From Sipunculus nudus (Eukaryota > Annelida > Sipuncula > Golfingiida > Sipunculidae): a DNA stretch of 64,000 nt. The notes beneath the pieces were generated by a model, which worked only from the letters and a program-made list of their open reading frames with translations, was not told the DNA's origin and did not search any database. Shown here piece by piece: positions 22,601 to 34,600 of the stretch. A program made the translations under genes and the position numbers. Location: NCBI GenBank assembly GCA_026874595.1, contig CM049307.1, positions 96,136,330-96,200,329 on the forward strand, in the 5' to 3' direction. How positions within the stretch are numbered: the first letter of the stretch is position 1; each line of letters starts with the position of its first letter.

Positions 22601-25600
22601 AGAAGGTATCAGTTGTCAACTAATAATATGCACATGTATATTGCATGTAAAAAGGTGTATTTGCCAAATTTTGTATGTGAAATATTTGGAATTAGTATTT
22701 CTGATGTCATTGAATTTGTTCCACAATTTTGAAATTGTAAGTCTTTGAAGGTGGAGACCTTGTAAGTGCAAATTTGGTTTGTCTTTTGAAAATAAGATTA
22801 AGTTGTTCCTGGAGTAATTTATATGACATTCAAACGTTTCTGCATGTATCAAGTTTTTAATTCAGGAAAATTGTCATTAGGTCAGCTGACTATAAGTCAT
22901 CTGAGCTATAGTCGTGGTCCATTGTCCGTAGTCCGGCCGGCCGACCGTTAACAGGGCACGTTTTAAAACCGTTGGACCTACGATTCCGAAATTTTGCATA
23001 CCATTAGATGTCCCCAAAGTCTCCGACCATACCGAAAATTGGGTCATTAGGACTTCGTTCCTTCGAGATATTAAGGAAAAACCTCTTTCAATAAGAAAGC
23101 CATTGTTACACTTCAAGGCTGCCTAATATCAAAACCACTGATCTGTTTTTGATCATATTTAGTATTCATATTCTTCCATACATTTTCTATGAACATACAA
23201 AAATTTAGATCAGTGTTGGGTATTATTTTGAAGTTATGGGCCAAAATATAATGCAATTTTTAAAAAATCAGGAAATATATTTACTCACCTGACATGAGAA
23301 TTGCCGAAGCTAGAGACTTTTTTTCAGGAATATAACTTTATTTAATCAAGATTCAATTGTTTACCCAAAATTAGATCTAAATTTTGCAAATTTTTCAAGT
23401 TATGAGCATAAATAAAAAATCAATACCTTAAATTTTGTCCAACTTTGGCAATGGCACAATTTTTCCCTGTAAGCACTGTTAAATTAGTTTTCACAGCATA
23501 TATACATAAGGATTTAATCTTTTAAAATCTGAAATTTCAAAGGAATTGATTGAAAAGAGTAGCTTTTTTTTCAAGTTTTCATACACCATGTCAAGTGTTG
23601 TTTACATCTAGCCCACCTAGTAGTACAGCCTTCATTTGCAATATGTAACCCACCCCAGGCAGTTTGCTTTGGGTCAGCCTGGCCACTATCAGCAGGCTTC
23701 CCCTCTGCCCTGCACTCCCCCCCCCCCCCCAACCCGATGGTGCATAAACTAGATGAATGTTATTATTTTCTGTATTTTATTCATTCTTATTCTAGGCTAT
23801 GCTACATTTTAGATATTGTATTATACCACCAGGGTTACAATGGTTTAAGTGCACAATTAATTGTGTCCACAAAGTGGTGTATTGCTATGAAAGTGTGGAT
23901 GTTCATCCGATAAGTAATTCCTTACCTCAGACGAGTAAAAACTTCACCAGGTGTGAAATTGACTATTAATTCCAGTAATAAATTAAAGCTGAGATAGTAA
24001 TTAGCACAATGATATTGTTTGTCGATAATTCAACCAACAGTGTGTATACTTTGTTTGAAAAGATGTTTTATTTGATCAAATTTACTGAATCTTTTATTTT
24101 ATCTCGGTGAATAAAATTAAGCATGTGCTGAAAACTCCAATGTAAAAAACATTTTAATAGTGATTCAATGAATAATCTTGTAGATGCCATGTTGTGGCAT
24201 TATCTTCTTTTAAATTCAGCTTAAACATTTGTGATTTAAAAATAGTTAAATATATGTGTATGCATAATATGACCCAATATGAGCTACACTCTGAATGTAT
24301 AATGATTGCAACTTTTGCAACAATTCTAATATTTTAACTTATATTTTCAGTTTATTTTACTCTGGATATATAATGATTGCAACTTTTGCAATAATTCTAG
24401 TATTTTAAATTATATTTTCAGTTTTTAGCTCAGCTGACTATAAGTCATCTGAGCTATAGTCTTGGTCCATTGTCCGTCCGTCCATCCGTCCGTCCGTCCG
24501 TAGATGTGGCACGTTTTGAAACCGTAAGACCTAGGAATCCAAAATTCAGCATAATGTTAGATGTCCCCAAGATCTCCTACCAAGCCGTTAACTGGGTCTT
24601 TGCGACTTCGTTCCTTTGAGAAATTAAAGAAAAACCTCAATTTTTTATTAAAATCCTATTTTCACACTTCAGGACTGCCTAATATCAAAACCACTCATCT
24701 GTTTTTCCTCATATTTACCATAAATATTCCTCTATATAGTTCCTATGTACATGCCAGAAATTAAGTCTGTAAAGTATAAATTCTTTAAGTTATGGGTCCA
24801 AACATAATGGACTTTGTAAAAAATCAGGAAAAATAATAACTCACTTAAAATGAAAAATTTTGAAACTAGAGTCTATTTTCTCAAGTATATAAGTATGTTT
24901 AATTAAGATTCAATTGTTTACCCAAAATTAGATCTGAATTTTGTAAATTTTTTAAGTTATTAGCATAAAAAAAATCAGTACCTTAAATTTTGCCCAACTT
25001 TGACCATGGCACGTTTTTTTCCTGTAAGTACCATTGATTTAATTTTCACAGCATGTAAACATAAATATTTAGTTTGTCTAAATCTGAAATTTGAAAATAA
25101 AAGCTTGAAAATTAAGCTGGTTATTGATTTTTTTTTCTGTAGTCACTTGCTTTGATTACAGATGCAGGGTCCCACTGCAGGTCACTGGAAGTCAGCTATG
25201 CCAGGGTTTCTGATTTGTTACAGTCACTGGGGGAGATCCCCTGCTGTGACAGGTGTACAGTTATTCTCATATCACCACCCCAATCAACCCCCCCCCCCCC
25301 CCCCCCCCCCCCCCCGCAAACCCAACCCACCAAGTGTTATGCAGTAATTGTTATTGTTTTCACTATATCTCCTTAATTGTAATGCTGTTACTCCGATATG
25401 CAAAAACTTTCCTTGAAAAAATAATTCAAGGTGTAATCCAGAAGATGCAATGTTGTGTAATGTAGCATTTCTAATAAATCAATTTTCTTTTAAATGATTT
25501 TAACAAATATAAATGAACCCATCAGTATGCTTAAATTATTATAAAATATAAAGCACATTATGGATAAATAAAGACACAATTAAAAATTGTGAAATCTAAA

Positions 25601-28600
25601 TCAAGTATTATTTTTAGATATTTATTGTTTTGCAGATTTAAAAGATATATTTTTGTGGTAAAAAATAAATAAACATTTGTATGCATGATGTGGTATTATC
25701 TGACAAGATTGAGATTTATGATGATGCAATTGAGAATTATGAATCAACTTTTATATGCAGATATATATGTTAAATTGGAAATGTATAGAAATATAAACTT
25801 AATTTAGAAAATAATTGATGTGATAAAAAAATCAGGATTTAATACAAACATTTGTTCATTATTTTCCTGCCTCAGCAGAATTTGAGATCAGGCTTTGTTT
25901 GCCCTGTTTTATGTTGTTAATTAGCTATATTTCAGCTGTATACATTTCATGAAAAAAATACATATATAATTAAAAATATATATTACGCAAAAAAATAGAT
26001 TCAATTGAACAAATGTGTAAACTACTGAAATGTCAACAGTTAATAAAAAAACCAACTAATGATCATGGTAATAGTACAGATCATTTGTTCACAAACTGCT
26101 CACATGCTTTAGTTTCAACATTAGGAAACAAAATGGTCAGGTCACAAATATTTTTTGCAACAATTTCTTGCTCATCAATACAAACCAATCATATAAACCA
26201 ACCATGGCCTTTATTACCTCTTCCTCTTGCACTTTATCTCCATTAGATATTATTTTAGATTTTTACCTTCAAGGTTAACGTCAGCTGAGCACAGTGACCC
26301 ATAGGTCCCTTGTGTGTACATTGATGTGAAATTAGTCTAAAGTGAATATATTACATTTATTTTTTTTTTAATATAAATAAAAGCCATAAAAGCAGGTACT
26401 TATGATCATTATTTAAATGTGTGAATTTTGTATATTCTGGATTCTCAACATCATTGTTTGGTGAAAACTGAATAAATACCAGACATGGTGCAAATACTTT
26501 GCAATTGTAGTTAAATACGAATATGAATATGTACTCCATTATAAAATTTCTTGCATAAAGAATGGGAATTCAGGTAAAAATGAAAGTATATGAATACCAG
26601 TGCAAATACTTTCAAAATGTATTCATGAATGCATTCATGAATATATTCTTTAATATTATTTTAATAATCATTTCAGTTATATTTCATTTTAAAAAATCAT
26701 ACGATTCTCTTATTATTTTTAATAAAAATTATATTTGGGACAATATTTGTAATTTTTAGCTCAGCTGACTATAAGTCATCTGAGCTATAGTCGTGGTCCA
26801 TTGTCCGTCGTCCGTCCGTCTGTCCGTCCGTCCGTCCGTCCGTCCGTAGATGTGGCACGTTTTGAAACCGTAAGACCTAGGAATCCAAAATTCAGCATAA
26901 TGTTAGATGTCCCCAAGATCTCCTACCAAGCCAAAAAATGGGTCTTTGCGACTTCGTTCCTTTGAGAAATTAAGGAAAAACCTCAATTTTTTTATTTAAA
27001 TCCTATTTTCACACTTCAGGACTGCCTAATTTCAAAACCACTCATCTGTTTTTCCTCATATTAACCATAAATATTCTTCTATATAGTTCCTATGTACATG
27101 CCAGAAATTAAGTCTGTTAAGTATAAATTCTTTAAGTTATGGGCCCAAACATAATGGACTTAGTAAAAAATCAGGAAAAATATTTACTCACTTAACATGA
27201 AAAATTTTGAAACTAGAGTCTATTTTCCCCAAGTATATAACTATGTTTAATTAAGATTCAATTGTTTACCCAAAATTAGATCTGAATTTTGTAAATTTTT
27301 TAAGTAATTAGCATAAAAATAAAATCAGTACCTTAAATTTTGCCCAACTTTGACCATGGCACGTTTTTTTCCTGTAAGTACCATTAATTTAATTTTCACA
27401 GCATGTAAACATAAATATTTTATTTGTTTAAATCTAAAATTTGGAAGTAAAAGCTTGAAAATTAAGCTAGTTATTGATTTTTTTCTTGAGGCTCTATTGT
27501 AGTCATTTGCTTTGATTACAGATTACAGATGCAGGGTCCCACTCCAGGTCACTGGAAGTCAGCTATGCCAGGGTTTCTGATTTGTTACAGTCACTGGGGG
27601 AGATCCCCTGCTGTGACAGGTGTACAGTTATTCTGATATCACCACCCCATTCCCCCCCCCCCCCCCCCCCCCCCGCAAACCCAACCCACCAAATGTTATG
27701 CAGTATTGTTATTGTTTTCACTGTATCTCCTTAATTGTAATGCTGTTTCCACTCTGATATGCAAAAACTTTCCTTAAAAAAGTAATTCAAGGTATAATCC
27801 AGAAGATGCAATGTTGTGTAATGTAACATTTTTAAAGAAATCATTTTTCTTTTAAATGATTTTACCAATCATAATGGAACCCATCAGTATGCTTAAATTA
27901 TGATAAAATATGAAGCACATTATGGATAAATAAAGACACAATTCAAAATTGTGAAATCTAAATAAAGTATTTTTTTTAGACATTTATTGTTTTGCAGATT
28001 TAAAAGATATATTTTTGTGGTAAAAAATAAATAAACATTTGTATGCATGATGTGGTGTTATCTGACAAGATTGAGATTTATGATGATGCAATTGAGAATT
28101 ATGAATCAACTTTTATATTCAGATATATATGTTATATTGAAAATGTATAGAAATATAAACTTAAATTAAAAAAAAAATTGATGTGATAAAAAAATGAGGA
28201 TTTGTTACAAACATTTGTTCATTATTTTCCTGCATCAGCAGAATTTGAGATCAGGCTTTGTTTGCCATGTTTTATGTTGTTAATTAGTTATATTTCAACT
28301 GTATACATTTCATAAAAAAAAAACATATTTAATAATTTATATTATACAAAAAAAAGATTTGATTGAACAAATGTGTAAACTACTGAAATGTCAACAGTTA
28401 ATCGAAAAGCCAACTAATGATCATGGTAATTGTACAGATCATTTGTTCACAAACTGCTCACATGCTTCAGTTTCAACATTAGGGAACACATGGTCAGGTC
28501 ACAAAATATTATTTGCAACAATTTCTTGCTCATCAATACAAACCAATCATATAAACCAACCATGGCCTTTATTACCTCTTCCTCTTACACTTTATCTCCA

Positions 28601-31600
28601 TTTGATATTATTTTAGATTTTTACCTTCAAGGTTAACGTCAGCTGAGCATAGTGACCCATAGGTCCCTTGTTTTAATGAATAGTTAGACTCTTATATTAT
28701 ATGTTCTGCTTATAAGTTATATGGCCATGTCAAAATCTGTGTGACAATAGTACTCCATTTGTTAATAAAATAAATGAAATCAATCCTCTTCCCTGTCTCC
28801 AAAGGTACTATCAAAATCATAGATAAGCTAAACAACTCATAATACAGCTTATATTTATAACCACACAAAACCAGCATGTGCCTCATTTCTAAATCATATT
28901 TTTTTTATCATATATAACAGCTGAGCGCCGTGACCCATAGGTCCCTTGTTTTACTAAAAAATTATTAAACTTGCAAAAAAATGATTCAGATAAAAACTTT
29001 TAATGGAAAAAGTGGAAATGCTAAAATATAGGCTTATATATAAACTTAAATGCATTATTCCCTTGGAAGTGAAATAAAGGTATTAGTCCATTCTGTCCAC
29101 TTGCCTGTCCATCTGTAAATTTCATATGCATCACAGTATCTCAAAACTTTTACTGTTTTTTTTTTCATGACAGTCTTGTCAGGGTATTAGTTTGCAATCA
29201 TATATTTAGAACTTTACTATAACCAAGTAGGAGGGCCCCTTTCCTCTTAGCTTCTCATATTCTTATATAAATGAAAAACATTACAATAGAATATTTGTGG
29301 AAATGCTAAAATATAGGCTTATATATAAACTTAAATGCATTATTCCCTTGAAAGTGAAATAAAGGTATTAGTCCATTCTGTCCACTTGCCTGTCCATCTG
29401 TAAATTTCATATGCATCACAGTATCTCAAAACTTTTACTGTTTTTTTTTTTCATGACAGTCTTGTCAGGGTATTAGTTTGCAATCATATATTTAGAACTT
29501 TACTATAACCAAGTAGGAGGGCCCCTTTCCTCTTAGCTTCTCATATTCTTATATAAATGAAAAACATTACAATAGAATATTTTGCATTTGCAAAAGTTTC
29601 AAACTTCAGATGAGCGCTGTGACCCATGGGTTCCTTGTTTTAGAATGTGTTGTTACTCTTCTGTTTGGCCAAGGTGTCGCCCTGTTCATTGTTCATTTAA
29701 GGTAGCATGTTTTGTTTCCACCTTTAAGAATATATTGTTTATAAACACCACAGCTGTATTTTAAGTGAAGTTTCTTATTTTGCATTTTCTTTAACCCTTT
29801 CATGCATTTGTTTCAGTTTTCCGAAGCAAACAAAGTGAGATGGAGTGGGTGGTAAAGCGGAGCGGGTCAGATCAGACAAATGATGCTGTGGTCCGGCTGC
29901 GAGGTCTTCCTTATGGCTGCTCTAAAGAAGAAATTGCACACTTCTTTACAGGTCAGGAAAAGTTCTATGATAGATTTAAGATGTAAATGTAAAAACAACT
30001 TGAGAGGATAATCTGTGCTTCATTTGTGGAGTAAACCTAACCAGTATCAGAATTCTGCCCTTGTATAGTGTTGTCAGTTTGATGTGCTAACTGGTGTGTG
30101 GGTATGAACTGTTTTGATCTCGTGGACTTTGTGCTAATTAGGATATTTAAGGATAATTAAGGTGTTTGAGAATGACAGTCACAGGGGGATTTTTCTCTCT
30201 GTCATCAGAACAGCTCTTATTGAAAAATAATAGTTGCTGTTGAAATCCAGAATTGCAGGAAAGAGCTGATGCCAAAAAAAAAGAAAACTCTAACAGTTTG
30301 GGTTTCAGTTGTATAAAATGGAGTATATTTGGTATAGCAAAGGGGCCCAAGCTTGCTATTTGAGGACAGTTGTAACATTGAATGGCTATTCTGTATGGTT
30401 TCATGAGCTCTGAATTCCACTGACATGCTTACATATAAGATAAAACAGTATCTTAATAATTTCATGCAGCGAGAGGAATAGTTTTTAGCTGGACATGTGA
30501 AGCTTCAATTAGTTATCTGTTAAACAGAGATAAAACATGGGTATGTATGTCAGGAATTGAGAAGTTAGTTTTTTCTTTGGGTAAAGAGTAATGTTAAGGC
30601 ACTGGATTAAATATTCATCCACAGTGTAACTAAATTCCTGGTGACAAATGTGCAAGTCCATAAAATCAGGTAAACCAACAGAATACTTTGGGATTGCTGG
30701 ATGGACCAATAAGCTTTTTCACTGTTACAGATAAAACCTGTTTAGCCTATAGTGCTGTTAACTTAACCTGTAGCCAATTAAGAGAATTTGAGCTTTAACC
30801 AAGTCTTGACTTCTTGATCCCAATGAACAGAAAAATGCTCTTGCATTGCTATTTAAGCTAATACGGTGAATTGAGTAAAAGAAAATCAGACAGCCAATGT
30901 TGACATAGTATATTGGCTGGTGATATAAAAGAGCAATCCTATAAGTAATCTATATGGAAGCATAAGTATCATTGATCATGGCACTGTATGATAAGTTAAT
31001 GATATGTTATGGGATATATGACATGTATGCTGATATACCTTTATCTTTCCTTGGGCTGGGCGTATAGGGATGGAGATAGTCCCAAATGGGATTACCCTAA
31101 TTCAAGATCCTCATGGGCGGACAACGGGGGATGCCTATGTCCAGTTCGCATCACAAGATATTGCTGAACGGGCTCAGCAAAAACACAAGGAAAAAATTGG
31201 GCACAGGTGGGAGGCCGGGCCTGGCTGGGCTTTTGAATATGTATAAATGGGCTTGGTCATGTGATCCTGAGGGACCAATGACTGACGGGCTACTCTACAG
31301 GTGGGGTGAGAAAATTGAGTGGTAGGTGGGGTCTCTACTATGTCCTTTTCACTCTGGAGCAGCTGCCTTCCAAATGGAATTGTTTTTCGGAGGAATAAAT
31401 AAAACCTAAGTGGGGTGCTGGAAAAGGACGGACAACCCAGTCTGGCTATATAGCTGTTAAATGCGTTTTGGATCAAGGATGTGTATCCCATCAGGCTCTG
31501 CACCCAATTAGAAAAAGCCGCCTGAGGCTCACAAGATTTGGTTTTAATGAGGATTAACATAAAAAAAACTATTTTATAATAATAATAAAAAAGTAACTAT

Positions 31601-34600
31601 TGGAAACTTTTCACTGAATTATTTATATTGTAAATTGTACTTAGTAACTTTTTGTGCTAATTCAACCATCTACCATTTCAAGATAATTTTCATTAGCTTG
31701 TAATTTTAATGTAATTTCATCACTTTTTAATTTGGTTAAATTTGATGTGTTAGAATGAATTAACAACTGTTGTTATATGTAGATAATTGATATTAAAGTT
31801 GAATAATATTTTGTGTAAAGTTCTTAAGGTCTTGTGTTGAATATTAAACCTGTATACCATGTACATCACTGATATGGGTGGTTGGTTCACCTCAGGGTTT
31901 AATTTTCAGGTATATTGAGATCTTTAAGAGTAGTCTGACGGAAGTCATGTCTGCTTCACAACCACGCATGAGAGGCATGATGGGAATGGGAGGCAGGCCC
32001 GGGCCTTACGACCGCGTTGACAGGTTTGGCAACATGGGCGGTGGAGGCATGAACAACATGAACTCGAACGCTTATGGAGGTAGAGGAAGAGGTCGGGGAA
32101 ACATCAAAGGTCAGTCAGTGTGTGAAGCTCAAATGTGTTAATTTATTTTATTATTTAACAGTAGGTCACAAGCGTGTGCAATTAGTACTCAAATGGAGAT
32201 GGTTAAGGTAAACATTTAGAAAAGTTAATGTTTTGGAGAAAGTTGCCACTGTTTAAAGAAACTGGAGAGCTTTACAGTTTGGGAAGTGCCTTATTCAGGT
32301 TGAAATCTTTTGAACTATTGATTTAGTCTTGCACATTTTTTTTGTTAAATAATTCTCATAATATTCACTTATTAATCTTTAGCTGTCATCTTTTCTCAGT
32401 GCCATTTTGTATTGCAGCTTATGAGCTACTGCATTTAGCCACATTGTAAATGTCACTTTCTTACAGGTTCTTTCATGATTGTGACAGGTGCTTCGTTTTC
32501 TTTAAGGATACTTTGATGACTGTTACGATGACTTTGGCGGTGGTTATGGAGGTGGATCAGGTGGTGGTGGGTTTGGAGGTCGCGGCATGTCAAGGCGAGG
32601 CGGCATGGGAGGTGGCAGCATGGGTAACATGGGAGGAAGTCGGCGAGGAGGAGGAGGCGGCGGTGGCGGCGGCAGTATGGGAGGAGGAAGTATGAACCGT
32701 GGCGGTAACATGCAGGACCGAGGCGGTGGAATGATCCAGACATACACCAGTCAGACAGGACACTGTGTACATATGAGGGGGCTGCCTTTTGTTGCCAATG
32801 AACAGGACATTTTAGATGTAAGCATATTTAATTTGATGTCATTTGTTCAATCTATTATACTCCCCGCAACTGGAGATTTCTAGTTGTCTTCTGACATTGT
32901 TTGTCATCATCCTTCACGTCATATTATTGATAAGAAAAGATGATTATTTCAGTGGGTTGGTCATGTACGTGGGGGGGGGGGGTGTTGTCAGATGGGAGTT
33001 TACTGAATATATGTTCATAAGTTGTAGACCTGAGAAAGTTGTCCCAACACAAGCTACATTACATCCTTGTGAGATTAGTATTTATGGGACATTTAGGAAT
33101 TATTTTGTTAAAAAAAGGTAAAAAGAGGACACTATAGTGAAATATTCTCAGAAAAGGTTTTGTTTTCATTACTCTTGTCACTAGCTGCCAGCAAAACCCA
33201 ACCCTCATAGTTCTGTAGAGGCTTTATTGTATCCCCAGACAAAGTCGGGATACTATGGTTTCACGACGGTCCTGCCGCCACCGCAGAAAAACCTTGTCAG
33301 CGGGATAACTCAAAAAATATTTCACTGATCTTTTTCAAACTTTACATTTGTATAGATATAGGTAAGGGGACGAAGCCTATTTTTAAATGGGGTCATGACC
33401 TATGCTAGGAGAGTGACCTTGACCTTGAATAGGTCTATTTTTGCTGAAAATAATACAAATTCTTAAATATCTCAAGTAAGCTTGCATGGACTGGTCTAAA
33501 AATTAAGGTGACCGAAGATCTTGGATAGCCTTGTGATATACCGGAAACTGGTGGCACCACCCATTATCCTTTTATTGTTTTTACGCCTTTAATACCATCA
33601 TAATTGCCACTTGACAGTACTGTAAGTATTATAAGTCAAAAACTAATGGACAGATATCTTTCATATTATGCACATGTAGAGAGATGGGTTATGGGATGAG
33701 GTCTATTTACATTTTGGTCATGGCCTTTACCATGAGTGGCCTTGACCTTTAATGTGTCCATATTTGGTGAAAATCACACACCTCTTATGATATCTCCAGT
33801 GTTGATAGCCATATGGATTTCAGACGTGACTTATGTATGGCCCACCACTGAAGTAAGAACCCTATGGGTTCAAGGGTCATGAGGTCAAAGGTCAAGGTCA
33901 CTGGACTCGCATCTTAAAAGATACTGTGGATGTATTTTAAGCCAAACTTTCATCCCAGGTCTTCCATCTTGAATATATAGCTCACTTGCCAATAGTGGAT
34001 GATCCATATCAGTTTTGGGGTCACAGGGTCAAAGGTCAAGGCCACAGCTATCTGTCAAAAAATTAGTTTCTGGATGATAATTCTCTTATTGATGTATTGA
34101 TTTCAAACTTGACCTATATATGTCCCATTGAAAAAGCAAGACTCCAATTGATTTTGGGGTCAAAGGTCAAGGTCACAGGATACATCTTTAAAAAGATTGT
34201 GGATGCATTTTCAGCCAAACAATTCATCTCAGATCTTTCATCTTGCACATATAGTTCATCTGCCAATAGAGGAAGACCCCTATCAATTTTGAGGTCAAAG
34301 GTGAAGGTCACAGGAGCCATCTGTCCAAAAATTAGTTTCTGGATGATAATTCCTGCTTTTATTGATGTATGGATTTCAAACTTGACTTGTATATGACCCA
34401 TTGGAAAAGCAAGACCCGAATTGATTTTGGGGTCATGAGGTCAAAGGTCAAGGTCACAGGACATCTTTAAAAAAATGTGTATGCATTTTCAGCCAAACAT
34501 TTCATCTCAGATCTTTCATCTTGCACATATAGTTCACCTGCCAAGAGAGGAAGACCCCTATTTATTTTGAGGTCACTAGGCCAAAGGTGAAGGTCACAGG

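Noticed and set aside
25152-25465. Overlapping ORFs with polyproline runs
   Set aside because: They are frames through a poly-C tract inside a transposable element.
31174-31560. 128-aa minus-strand ORF
   Set aside because: It is antisense to hnRNP exon 5 and intron 5, and the sequence resembles no known family. It looks like the shadow of GC-richer sequence.
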